Part shown: in pieces, positions 1 through 13,149 of the stretch
Layout of the letters: each line of letters opens with the position of its first letter
How positions within the stretch are numbered: position 1 is the stretch's first letter
Assembly: GCF_031877795.1 (NCBI RefSeq)
Contig: NC_133971.1
Location: 16,082,825 to 16,146,824, forward strand
Reading direction: 5' to 3'
Origin: Strix aluco
Lineage: Eukaryota; Chordata; Aves; Strigiformes; Strigidae
Length of the DNA: 64,000 bases
Position numbers and translations under genes: made by a program
The notes under the pieces: generated by a model
What the model saw: the letters and a program-made list of their open reading frames with translations, nothing else
Database searches by the model: none
What the model was told of the DNA's origin: nothing

Positions 1-3000
1 AATTTACTGCTCTGTTGCCTTCTAAAAGAGTGAGTAATGTTTTATTGCTCTTACACATTTTCCAAGTACCCCTATAACAAAGCCTTGAAAGAACTGGTGT
101 TATATTCACGGAGCTTCCTTCTTCTCTTCTCCCCATCATGCTGAACAATATTCCACCTTTGATTAGCGGGTCTTCTCTTTACTTCAAAGAGCCACATAAC
201 ACTGTTTAAACCCTTTCTCAGCCAACAGAACACTGCACAGGTTGAATTCAAAGTCTCTAATTCCACTGAGATTTCTACATTTGTTATTCCTAAGTTTAAT
301 AACATTTATATTGTACCTTCTAAGAGGCATATATCTCTGGGAAGTGAAATTCCTTTACAATCAGAACTATATGAATTTCTTTTATTTGCTTTTCAGATAT
401 TTGACCAAGGACCCTGAGTTATGAAATGAAGAATGTCAGTGACTGAGACAATGTGCAATATTTTTTAATTTAAGCTTTTATTTCCTCTGCAAGTATTTTT
501 CTGCCTTTTTTGCAGTGATTTTAGAATGAAAACAAATTTTACCTTTATGAAAGGCTTTTCCAAATCAACACTTGTGCCATTGTTTATAAGTTGTTTAAAA
601 GTTCATCATCCCACTGGTATTTCCAGAGAAAGCAGGACAATACAGTGACACAAATGATGAGATGGGTATTAAATGAGATTTCAGATGTACTTCTGATAAT
701 ACAAAGCACTGCCACCCCTGAACTAAAAAGCATGATAATGATATCACATCCTTCCTTGCTCTCTTTTTCTAGAGAACTTCTGTTTCTTGGGATAATTGCA
801 GATACAAAAAGTTGGCAAGTTCTCAGGAGCAAGTAATTTCTACTATCTTGTTTCCATTGTGTTGAGCTGGGTGTTTCAATATGTTCATTTTGGTACAAAA
901 GTGTAAGTATCCTTGTTTTCAGATAGAAAGAAGCAATCTCAAACACCTGAGGCTGTTAAGACTCCTTGAAGTCATACTGTGGCAGATGTATGGCAGAAAC
1001 TAGAATCATATCAGTAGTGACTGCTGCCTTAACTGTAGAGCCGTCTAATTATGGTACCTTCATTAATTACATACACATGTTGTGTCTTCTAGTGGTCACA
1101 GAAATTACAAGTATAACAGGCACTGATGTCTTTTATTCTAAGGGTTATCCAAGTAAAATTATGCCACTCAGAGCAAATGAACAATTACTACAAAGTATCT
1201 AGATTTTTTTGTCAGAGGACTGAGTCCAGGCATTCCCCATTCTTCATCCTTCAGTTCACTGTCAAGAGAAGTTTGTGGTAAAATGAAAGGCAGATGCTCT
1301 CACCATCTCCTCTAACAATGCATTCCCAGTGATGGGACAGGTCCAGTATGCTCGGCTGTTCTTGACTCACCTAACATGATGGGTTGCAGCTTGCGAGCTG
1401 CATCCCAGCCTCAGTCCTGCCCTCGATACCATACAGAAGTGCACTTGCAGCATCTTACAAGAGTATTCCTCACTGAGGAAAATGAAAGGCTGGTAAAAAA
1501 TGGTACAAATTGGACTCTGCCTTTGCTCAAAGGGTGGAGAAGAGTCATTCCTTACTTAAGGAACACATTTATTTCTTGAGTACACTCTTGTGAAGTGGCC
1601 TGAGTCACAATCCTCACCAGTACAAAGTTATTTGTAGCTACAATGGCCATGATAAACATGCATTAAGCTACAGCCAGACATTTGGAGGTGAAGCAACATT
1701 TCCATGATGGCAAACTTCATGGGGGCTTAGACGCTGCGAAAATAATGAGAAAAATCAGCTATTGCTGACAATAAACTTCTGCATGTCATACTATTTCAGA
1801 AACCTGGAGATTACAGGAGATAAACCACAACAGCTTTTCTTGTTCAGATAAGATTATGCTTCGAAGATTCGTTTTAACAATGGTTTAGAGCCAAGAAAAA
1901 TGAGGGAGACTGGAAGATATCATGAAAATATCCCGCTTCAAAAGGTACTCTCCAGGAGACCTGTATATCTCCTTAGCAATCTGCTTCCCTGATCCCAAGC
2001 TTAGCAGGGATATTTAACATCATCTGTTAAGTCCTTCTCCTTCGCTAACATCAGATATATGTCTGTGTTTTGAAATGGGAAATTACAAAACTATTTGCAC
2101 AGCACAAGTAAACCTGATTAAGTCTTTCGCATTTGTAATTTAAAGAAGATGTGCAATAGCAGCTAGAAACAGAAGGGGGAGCCTTTAATCACAGTATCCG
2201 CTCTTTTTGCAGTTTTTCAGAAAATGAAACAAAACATGATTCTATATGTAAAAATCTTTTCCCAGCTGATGAAAAGAGTCCTCAGTCAGCTCCTGAGTAC
2301 CACCGTTCTCCCTGGGCTTGGGCAGACAGCTTGGCTAATACATGACATGTACCTCTGCCCTGGCACTGAGAAGCCATGCTGCTGCATCATGCTCTGTGCC
2401 CTTTGTCCACTGAGATGGTACCATTTCCCCGTAATGCAAGTCTACTGAAGCTAGGAGGTTAATATACAAAAGTGAGGATGTGAATCCAAGGTAGATGCTC
2501 TACTCCACAGAAGCACCAGGACCCAAAGAGATGCCTGCATCTCTGACTTCAATGCAGCAGCTTTGGCTCCTCATATAAGTGGTACAGAAGTGGATACTCT
2601 GGGAGGAAGGAGGGAGGCTGCTAGGTTAGACATGCTGAACTACCCTCCACAGATGTTTACCTACCCGTATAGGATGCTTAGATACCAAAGCAGAGATATG
2701 TGTCTTGAGTCCCCTCCCAAGTGCAAACCAACTGTGAGGAGCTCTCTCTCCTTTGAAGAGGGAATGAACTACCCAGCACAAAGGCACTGTGCATGCTAAG
2801 AGAAACTGTGCATTAGCTGGCATAGGGTATGTACCACATACACACTACAGGGTCCCTGCTAAGTGGACAAGCCCCCTGAATGGTCCTCAGGCCACAGTGC
2901 CCTCAGGAGCCCTAGTTCTTCCTGATCACATCACGGGTCTGGTTCAGTGTTTTTGGGTGCCTGCAACCAACAGTGACTCTAGGGTTGGTATTCATACCAA

Positions 3001-6000
3001 AGTTGTTTAAACTTAAACCACACATGGAAGACAAAGGTATCTTGAAACAACAGGGCTGCTGGCATCAATCTTATCTAAAGTCCTGCTATCTTGATCTGAG
3101 GTTTAGGCAGTGAAACTTGTGACCTTAGCAGCAGAGTCAGGCACCGCCATTTCCCCACTTCTGGCAGAGGTATCTCCACTCCATGCTGTCCCATGTCCTA
3201 GATGCAGGACCTTCCCTATCTGCCTGTCCATGCCCTGCCATAACACAGTTACCAAAGTGAAGGTAGCTGTGGGAGGACTCCCTCTCCCCTCTCTCCTGCC
3301 ATCTCTCATTCTCCAGCCCCGTCTTGGCTCCTGCTGCAGAATTTAATTCTGCAGAGCTCACCCTGGGCTGAGTTTTGTCGATGCTGGAGCCAGCTCTACA
3401 TCCTTCAGTAGCAAACCTGAACAAAGCCATCTGCAGTCTTCAGAGACATCAGAGAAAATAGCCCTCTGATGAACAGTTTAGCAGCCATGACCTTTAGAGA
3501 GCTCCTTTGTCTTCTCCATCACTGGGCCTGCTAACCAAAAACTCATACTGGTGGACTCTGGGAGTTGAGGAAGGCTCCTCAGTCTTGGATACTTTCCCAG
3601 GGTCTGGCAGCAACTCAGACATTTACTGAGGATTCTCTTACTGGTTACTATTGTAGTATTCATGACTCTACTAATTTAACCACACGTAGTGACATGGGAA
3701 GCTTCCAGGCTACCAACCTAACACACAAAACACAGTCTTCATAAATTATGTCAGAGCAGTTCCATAATTTCCTTTCAGCATTGCATTTTACCACCAAATC
3801 ACTCTTCATAGCAACAGCACCCTTTACCCCAGCTCACAAACAGCATCACCACAATACAGCCACCTCCAGCATTTCTAGCTGTACTCCTGAAGTTAATGGA
3901 GAGACACCAGTGATTTTGAACAAAATCAGGCAACTTCATTTGAATGTGATACAGCACCACTTGTCTCCAACATGTCCCAAATTAGTGCTAGGGGCTCACC
4001 CTTGATATTTTTACACTGTGAACCATGTTGCTCAGTTCATCCACTCACAGAAAGCCAGACGGATTTGTCTGACTGGGATTTGAACATGAAATGTCAAGGG
4101 GTCATGATGTGTCAAACTGGAAGTATGTGCTAGTCCTGAGTCACTGCCAGCTAAATCCAGTGAGCACCAGAGCATGGTGTTCCCATCCCTGCCAACACTG
4201 CCGTTTCAACTCATCAGTTGCTTCTTGTGTTTTCTTCTTATCTCCCTGGCTTTTGTAAATGCACAACACAGGAGGCTCTTCAGGACTTTCAGAAAATTCC
4301 CTCTACCCATTGCATCTTATTTTTTTAATTTATGTTTTACAAGTTAACTGTTTCCTTTATTTCCTCTTATTCAGTGGGCCAGCCTCTCCAAAGCAGCAGC
4401 ATATCCTTTGTTCTCCCATGTTAAATCACTCAATTTTCCCAAGTGCTCAGAAATACAGACACAGGACCCATGGAAATGGGCTCTACCTCCCCGCATCCCA
4501 CAGTCCACAGGATTATGTGACAGTGCAGTCCCCATTGCAGACATTCAACCAGGCGAAGCACAGACCCAGATGCTAAACCACAGCACCAGGAGTACATACC
4601 ATCCTGAATTCAGACTCAATGTGGAGAAAATATGCATGCTGATGGCATTCCTCACTGTATCACATCCATGCATCACTTCCAGCAGCTGAGAGATGGCAAG
4701 TGCTATAATGGGAGGGGGGGAAATCAAATAAACTACACTAAAGGTTCAATCTCAAACATGCTGAACACTCACCTCCTAGCAGGACACTGAACCAAATGTA
4801 GCTGTAAACTGCAATAGAGAGACATCCACTCCTGTGCCAGTTCATGCTCATTCTCAGACAGAGCACTTATCACTTGATGCATGCAAGGTTTAGCAATTAA
4901 AATCCTGCCAACCTTAAGAATTACTATATGTTGATTTTTAGAACTACTGTAAAAACCAGACAACATTCCTCTTGTCCACTGTTTCCACAGAGCCATCTGC
5001 ATTAACTGCCATGTCACGGGGGCTGCAATACCTGGAGGTGACCAGCTGATATAGCTGAGAGTTGTTACGGGGTATTTCTCTTAGCTCTCAAACACAGACT
5101 GGTCAAATGGAGGCTTTTCTTATCCTCCCACACTTTGTTGTCTTGCTTCATTACACAAGTGCTCATTAATGTTCATTACTGCATATTACCTTCAAATCAA
5201 ATGAAGGAACAAGGCTTAGTCCATGTGATAAGACTGTACTGGTAGAGCACTGCAAAAGCAAACATAACTTTAGCTTACAACCAACATAATAATCCCATGG
5301 AGACCAGATGGAGAAGTTTTCCCAGCAAAGGTGCAGTCTCTGAGTTACAGCTACATTAGCAGTCTTGCTGACATGGCTTTGGTGATCAGAAATTGCACTG
5401 GTTCTCTCCCGTGGATGCTCTATGCTGTGGCAAAATGCAATATCCAGATGAGCATTCAGCCAACACAGGTAGCATGCAGCTTTCAACAGCTGGCAGCATA
5501 TGTGACAGGGAAGCAGAGTACCCAGAGAGATGGGAGTGGACACATTTCAATTATATTTGTGTTTGGGAATGCAGCCTCTATATTGAAGCACAGACACTGG
5601 AGCTTGGCTCTGACAGAATTTCACCAGAGATAATCCCAGGTAAACCTTTGTACCCTTGTGCTGGCTCTGTTCTGGTATTTGCACAACATGGGCAATCCCA
5701 GGTAGTTTATGAACTCCAGTGCAGCTATGAACCTACCTACCTCCATGTACACACAGATAGATATGCCTTTCTCCCTTTCCCTGGCCACCAAAGAGCCAGC
5801 TGGATCAACAGGGAAACTGGTTCCAGACACACTTCAATGACTGTGAAGCCCAAGTCACACAGTCTAGCACTGGATCAATGAGTCCTGATGGACCCAAGGG
5901 AGTTGTCACAGTGTCTCTGCACAGCACTCAATGCATCCTTCACAATCGTTAGTATTTTTTCCATTATCTGAAGCATCTCCACCTCCTTTGGCCTAGATGA

Positions 6001-6379
6001 CAGAGAGCTGACGATGTAGTCAGCCTGTTGTACTGGTCCTGCCAGAAAACAGTGCCTGGGGAATGTTTATCTGCAAGCCTACAGAAGATTATCACTCTTG
6101 AGAAAAAATGTAAGTAACACATACTCTCCTGGCTGTTTATGAATCAGAATGTCCATGACTACTGTGTTCATGCTGAATTTAACATTGATGTTGTATATTA
6201 AGTATGTTCAAAGTGCCCATGACAGATCAAACACATCCATAATGAAACTCAGGTCCCAAAGGGCTGTTATGGTAGGTAGGTGTTACACTGCTTGATTCCC
6301 AGGGCAGCTACACGTCAAGACATGTGCTACATGTCTTCAGTCATCACAACACAGACAAAATGAATGCTAAATTTGGTGG
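1..6379. other. Intergenic DNA, nothing recognised
   Basis: Lies beyond the 3' end of F2RL1. ORFs of up to about 160 codons (for example 5393-5881) show no family resemblance or splice-supported exon structure. I looked for S100Z, the next gene in mammals, and did not see its EF-hand sequence. Confidence 0.7.
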
Positions 6380-7640
6380 GCTCAGATGGTATTTGTCAAG
6401 GAGTTCTTAGAAAACTCAGGGACAAAATAGCTGAATTAGTAACAGAAGTGCCAAAATTATACTGAATACTGGGACCCAATGCTGTAATCAACAATTATAA
6501 GAAGGTTCTAAGGTGTCCAGGGAAATATGGTCCTGTGAGCCCAATATCTGTTCTGAGCAATTAGTGAAGAGCCTAAGGGACATCAATAAGGAACTTCTGG
6601 ACCTTTCTGGGAAAACCCACCATGGCTTTTGTAAAGAGAAGTCTGGCATCAACAACTTTGTGGAGTTCCTGGAAAAGGACAGACACACGTGGAGATGAGG
6701 GTGATTCAGTGGCCCAGTCTACCTGGATTTCCAAAAGGCTTTTGGCAAAATTCCTCATCAAAGGCTTTTAAAGAAAACTAGGCAGTCACGGAATAAGAGG
6801 GAAGGTCCTTTTGTGGAATGTTTACAAGAAAAGAGATACAAGGTAGCAGAAAAATTATCAAGTTTTCACAATGCCAGTTACTCAACAGTGTGGTGCTGGA
6901 CCTGAATTGTTCTGTATATTCATAAATGTTCTGAAGAGGGTTGAGCAGTGAGGAACAAGTTTGCTGACAACACAAAGGTAGTCAAGACAGTAAGGACTTA
7001 GATGGGCTGCAAAGAATTGCAGAAGAACCTTGTAAGACTCACTGAGCAATGAATTGGTGGGTATAAATAACTGTAAAGTGAGGTGCATGAGGGAAAAACA
7101 TCCTAGTTGACATACAGGACCATGGCTTGCAAAATTACTGTCACCATTCACGAGGGAGATGTAGTTACAAGCAGCTGCATGAAAACATCAACTCAAGGCT
7201 CAGGAACAGGAAAAAATAAAATAAAATGGAATGTTAGGAGCTATTGGGAAAGTAACAGTGAGCAAAACAGAAGTCATCACTGTACTAGCCATGGCTTGAA
7301 CACTGTGTGTAGCTTGGTGACCATGTATGGGAATGGGAAGGTGTCAGAGAAAGGAAACAGGAATCACACATTAAATAGTGGCTGTACTGGAAGGACTGAA
7401 TTAGCTCAGACTCCTTAACCTGTAAAATAGCTGAGAGAGAAGCAATACTGGCCTACAAAATTGCAAGTGGCTGGACAAGACAGGTACTCATTCACTTCCT
7501 CTCCTTTAAGAACTAGGGGCCACCAAATGAGGATAGTGGATCCTGGTTCAAAGCAAATAAAATAAGGTTGGTTTTCACAGTGAGACAACCAACAGGTATT
7601 ACTAATTAGACCAGCCAAATCAGACTTTAAGTAACCCATG
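6380..7640 (+). mobile_element. CR1 LINE fragment, old and degraded
   Basis: Plus-strand sequence resembling the reverse-transcriptase half and 3' end of a CR1 ORF2. Recognisable translated patches include DGI-VKELRDKIAELVTEVPK near the start, GKYGPVSPISVLSN, a YLDFQKAF-like stretch with the segment after it (about 6715-6775), a FADNTK-like patch (about 6960), and the tail patch TRGHQMRIVD-like (about 7510-7550). Multiple frameshifts and stops are present. The 3' end fades out near 7640. Confidence 0.7.
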
Positions 7641-10600
7641 TTGAAAACAGTTGGTTGTTGGGAGTGTACTGTGGGGGATGTGATACATGCCTGCACTATA
7701 TTTCTCCTCCCTGGGTACCTGCATGTAACTTCTTTTTGATGCTGTTACATATGCTCTTTGAGTTACTGATTAGCCCTTCTCAGCAGCAGCTTTCCTCACA
7801 GATGCCAATGACCTTAGGTCCCCCAGCCTTCATTTGTCTCCTTTTTTTCTGAACTTCAGAGCACATTTCAGCAGTCCCATAGCACAACACTCACATGGTA
7901 CAAAGCAATGAACTTCCCTGGCCACATCTGGGCATCTGGTATGTTGGCCAGGTGCCCTGTGCAGCATTCCTACTGGTTTTTGATATCTCCCTTGACACCT
8001 TGCTGTCTTGTTGACCTCCAAAGGCAAGGGTGAGCAGATTACCCTGGCTGAGCTGGATGGACGCTCAGTCTGAGCCAGCACAGCCATTCCTATGGTCATA
8101 GGTGGAGGATTGCTTGCTGCTGTTTAGGAGGTTAGGCAGAGGTTTCTCAGCTCCTATGCTTCAACTTGCCTTGTAGTTGCTCAGTGCAAGCCACTACTGG
8201 TGGTGAAAGATGCAGTCTGACCCTCTCCCTTATGCTGAGCCATGAGTTCATCCAGCAAACCAGCGAAATGCTGTTCCAAGTCAAAAGTAAACTTTCCTCC
8301 CTCCTCCTAGTTTAACTTTAACCTAGAACGGATTCAATCCACCCCAAGGTCACACATGCTTGTGACAGTATGAGGGAACAGTGTGATCAAGCAGTCAGGG
8401 TAGGGGAAAGACTAGTGTACCTCTCTTAGCTGCAGAATGTACTTGAGCTGTTTGTGAAATCATGACACTGCACATAAATTACACTGATTTTCAACACCCC
8501 AGTGCTTTCATGGATATTGCTGATTATTTTTGTAGCATCCAAATCTTAAGTCAGCCAGAGGTGGGGAGTGGTTTTTTTGTATCTCCTGGTCTTTGAATTG
8601 CAAAGTTAGCACTGCTCAGGAATATATTTATTGTTAGCTGAAGACGACCACCTTTATACTCATCAATCCTGCCTGAGGGTGCAGTCCCAAAAGAGGTTAA
8701 GCAGCCAGCTCCACCCTCCTGGGCTATATGTTCTTGCCCCACTGCTACCTGGCTGCACAGGCACACAATTGTCATTCAAGGAATTGATTCAAATCAACTG
8801 AACAACCACCTGGTCTACCTGCTCTGCTAATTGAAGCAAAGTAATTCATACCAAATTCAGGATAAGGATTTGCAATGCATCTACAGATAGGAAAAATTTC
8901 CCACAATTTCTTGGGAAGCCCTTGTTTCAAGGACAAATAAAAGAACAAAGCAAAACAATTATAAAAAGTTCTGCAATCAGTTTAGTCTTCACTGCACTTG
9001 GGTTGCAGCACAAGCTTGCAGCATCATATATCTAGAAGACACAGATCGTAAAAGCAATTTGATGCTTGATTAAATCCTGCATACCAGTGCTGCGCTTCCC
9101 CTCCTAACCACACAACAGTTAGATGCAGAGGATGTCCCTCCCTACCCTCCCCAAAGGCAAGAAGTCAGATGGTATCACTGTAACAGCAGAGGAAAAGCAA
9201 AAAGGCCATTAGTAGTCTCCATTACAAAAAAATACCCTAGACTTAAAAGATCTTTTCAGCTCCCAGTGAGCATAGTTTGAAGGAGTAAGCTTCACTTAAG
9301 ACGACTGTGGGCTCCTTGAACAGTATTCTCCAAAGTTTGTCACACAGTACCAACTCATTTAAAAATAAATCATTCCTGTTAATTAAAACTTTTTCTCAAA
9401 AAGCTTTCAACAACACTGCAGTAACGTCTAACTCTTATGTGTGTCATTGGCAGTCCTTTGCTGTTGCTGCAGGTAAGAGATGAAAGAGTCTTCTCTGCAA
9501 CTTGCTTTGTCAATCCATAGATGAAGGCTAGAAGGGAGAAGTGGTCAAGAGAATCAGCACTCCCCTTTGTATGACCTGCAGTGAAGTGGTCTGATTGATT
9601 GTCTGATAGTCCCTAATTCTGATCCCATTGATGATGGGAAAGATAAAGAGTGAGAGTAGTATATATACGGGCATTATTTGGTGTACTTCTGATTAAATAA
9701 CAAGAAGAAATAAATCTTGTCCCCCAAAAGACTGGCTATATTAAGCATATTACTTTTCAGCAATTTAACAGTCAACCATGAATCATGAGCGATATCTTTG
9801 TGGCATTATATAGACACACACAGACAATTCATCATCTTTACAACATATAACCTGTAACCCTTGGACTCCTGGCAGAATGCAGGTAGTGCTGTAATCACAT
9901 GAACTGGATACCCTTCTTTCATGTTATTCACTACCATATACAGAGCAGGAAGCACACTAGGCTGTTCAGCAAGATAAAGGACATTCTCATCTTCTGTTTA
10001 TCACACACAGGCTAAGGGAAGAATCAGACAGCAGTTTGTGAAGATGGCACAACCTCCTTCCCAAATCCTTCCAGTGAACTATGACCTCCTACATAGTTAT
10101 TTTCCAGTAAGGATGCTGCATTACCTCTTCAGTTCAGTAATAAATAAGCAATTATTTCCCTGCATTTTTGTCAGTAAACAGGAAGAGCAAACTGTTTATG
10201 CCCAAGAAGGATTTGTGTTCCCCGTCATATAAAGAGCTGTAAATGAGATGTTTTAATACACATTGCTACTTTAGCTTGGACCTCTGAAATACCACTACAA
10301 AATATCGTACTTTCATGCTAAGCCCCTCCAAAGAGTTAGTACACAAGACTGGAGCAGATAAAAGGAGAGCTAGAGCTTAGTTAATCTTTGAAATGAGAGA
10401 TCAAATGCATTAAACACACCTCTTAGTCTTTATTATGTGTGGGGAAAAAACGTAAGTTACTGAAGCAGGGAAAGAACATGGAAACCAAAAAACAAGACAA
10501 GGGAAGGAACAGATGAACACACAGAAAAAAATAATATAAATACTTACGGCTTTTAAGGTGTATAAGACTGCTCATATTCTTGCTACAGTTCAATCTACCC

Positions 10601-10889
10601 CCTTCCTTACTCTCCATATCTGAAATGGCGATTATTTCCCATTTTTTACCAGCTCTCCCACTGTAATTTTTTGGACTGGGGGCCCTTCCACTTGATTGTG
10701 TTTGTAGGGACCCAGCTATGCCTAAGTCTCAGATAGGTCACTTGGATCAATGTACAACTGGGTGAAACATATCAGGACTGCACAATTTGAAAAAAATGCA
10801 TTTAAATCCTACCACCAAACATATGCCCATCAGCTTTTCAGATTAAAAGTAAATGTGATTCCATATTCCTGAGTGGTCAGAAATATTCT
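7641..10889. other. Intergenic DNA, nothing recognised
   Basis: AT-rich flank downstream of F2RL1. Further AATAAA signals on the minus strand (10434-10429, 8627-8622) could serve distal polyadenylation. No gene or transposon recognised. Confidence 0.6.
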
Positions 10890-12043
10890 GGGTGAGGGAA
10901 GAGGACTTAAGATTTATTTCAGAAATCCACTGGGGCTGAAGTTTGCTATCTTGTTAAAGTGTTTGTTTATACCTTATTATTCTCCCACAGTTCTGAACCA
11001 TTTGGTTTTAGTTATCTGCTAATAAGATAAGGGAACACTTTTGCTCTAATGAAATGCATCATTAGGTAAATTTTATCTAGCCCATTTAGACATTACAGCT
11101 ACAGTTGTCAAGACTTCCAATTCACTGTTAGGAGTAATATCTTTGTTACCTGAAGCCAGGCAAGTTGAACTACTCAGCATTTTGAAGAGCACGTAAAAGC
11201 ATAAAAGAAAGCACCCAACTCAAATGTATTATAAAAAAAAAAAATCTTAAGATATCTAAAAATCTTAAGATACCTAAAATCTTAAAAAATACAAGGCACA
11301 TTATACAAAAATCAAATAGTTATTCATCAAAACTTTGTTAAATAGCCCCATTTAAGATCATGTACTGGCAAGCATTAAGTAACAGTGTCTAATCTCAACT
11401 AACATTTTATCTCAGTGCTAGCTGATAACAAGTTGAGCTTGTCGACTCAATAGGATAACCTTACAGGCTTCTGCCATGTTCATATTTACAGCACGGTAAC
11501 TTGGAAAACAATATAAAATTACATTATACTAAAGATAATCAGCAGTCTACACCAAGATGTTGAAATAGATTCTCCTTTCCATCTCTACGGTTTCAAATAA
11601 TGTTCAATGTAAGCTGGTACACAAAGCAAGGTCCTATATAAACAATCTGTTCAGCTGTTTAATACATTACCGTTAAAACCAAACAATACAGATTTCTCTG
11701 TTAATTAAATATACTAGCAATGTTTCATAACATTCCAGTGACATTTTGCTTTTTAACAGCTTCAATATTGAACAAAAATGTCTTTAACCACAACTCACTT
11801 CCAGGTCAGCAGCATTTTTGCAAAGCATTCTGAAATGTCATGATTTTTTTTTTCCAGTCTAGTGGGAAGATTTATCTGCTTACAACTTCTACACTGGGTA
11901 AGCAGCTGACAGTTCTGAAATCCAGGCTTCAACGTAATTAAAAAGCAGAGATGTTTCTTCAGACTCTCTTGTACAAAGTAACATTCTTGTCACTTACATC
12001 CTTTCACCAGTAGCAATAAAAGTTCACTTTTCTAGGATTAAAC
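10890..12043 (-). other. F2RL1: F2RL1 probable 3' UTR
   Basis: AT-rich sequence directly after the TGA stop. The first canonical AATAAA on the minus strand is at 10918-10913 (TTTATT on the plus strand), which would give a 3' UTR of about 1.1 kb. A weaker ATTAAA at 11663-11658 would give a short form of about 0.4 kb. The choice between them is inferred; no transcript evidence is available. Confidence 0.4.
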
Positions 12044-13149
12044 TCAGTAGGTTGATTTAGTGGTCCCATTTGAGTTTGAAGAATAAGAATTTGATTTCTT
12101 GGGGTATCTGCTTGATGAGAGAGACACTTGCATCCTCCGTGTAGTTCGCACACTTCGGCAAAGAAGAGCATTTTTAAGGTTGTCTCTGAAATCTTTTGAA
12201 ATATAGTAATAGATAAATGGATCAATACAACTGTTCAAAGTAGAAAGACACAGTGCAGTTATATACGACACATACAGATAGCTCTGGCTGTAGGTTTTGA
12301 GGAGGAGATAGTGCACAATAAGCAGTACATTGCTAGGTGTAAAACAGATGAGATACATGGACAGGACAGTGATAATGAGTTTGATTGCTCTTTTTCGTTT
12401 CTTCCCAGTACTTACATCTGAGATGGAAGCATTCAGAGTCTTAATCATTAGTATGTAAGCGACAGCAGTGAGGAAAGCTGGGATTAAGAAGAGTCCAATT
12501 GAAAGTGAGAGGAAATAATTGAACATATCATGAGCCAAAACATTTTCAGGCAAAACATCATGACAGGTAGTGATGTTAAGATTTGAAATATATACAGTCT
12601 GATTAACAAGATACAATGGAATGCTGCCCAACAAAATCAGTATCCAGATAGCAACGGAGATGCTCAAGGCAATTTCAGATTTCTTTCTTGAATGCACTAT
12701 GGGGTTCACCACAACCCAATACCGTTGAACACTGAGGCATGTCATAAAGAGAATGGAACAGTACATATTTCCATAGAAAAATCCAACAAGTACTTTGCAG
12801 AGACCTTCACCAAATAGCCAATTATTGCCATTTACATGGTATGCAATCTTCAGTGGGAACCAGACAACAAAAAGAAGGTCTGCCAATGCCAAGTTGACCA
12901 TATAAATCACAGCTGGATGTTTCTTCTTTGTTCGGAAAAAAAATACCCAGAGGGCCATAGCATTGCTTGGCAAACCAATGATAAAAACAATGATATAGAT
13001 AATGGGTAGAAAAACTGTAGTCAGCTTTCCTGTGAGGGCTCTGGCTGCAAATTCATCCACTTCATATAACTCTTCAGAGGCATTATTTGTATTTGGATCC
13101 CTCTGGCCAGCAAAACTTCTTCCTTTTGAACTGCTGGTTCCACTACTCT
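12044..13149 (-). CDS. F2RL1: F2RL1 coding exon 2 (cleavage site, 7TM domain, C-tail)
   Basis: The exon starts after an acceptor with a long T-rich tract (AG at 13151-13150) and ends at TGA 12046-12044. It carries everything after the signal peptide: the SKGR|SFAG activation site at residues 31-38, an acidic stretch (EELYEVDEF) before TM1, all seven helices, and a C-tail whose ALLCRSVRT segment contains the cysteine that is palmitoylated in the mammalian protein. Sequons NAS (N46), NQT (N206) and NIT (N215) lie on extracellular segments. No frameshift or internal stop is present. The open frame runs on upstream to 13225, but that part is intron read-through. Confidence 0.97.

Noticed and set aside
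5393-5881. 162-codon plus-strand ORF
   Set aside because: No family resemblance, no splice or codon-use support, overlaps ORFs in other frames; most likely chance.
12690-12750. SVQRY instead of DRY in PAR2 as a sign of a broken receptor
   Set aside because: Mammalian PAR2 also lacks the canonical DRY motif, so this is the family norm.
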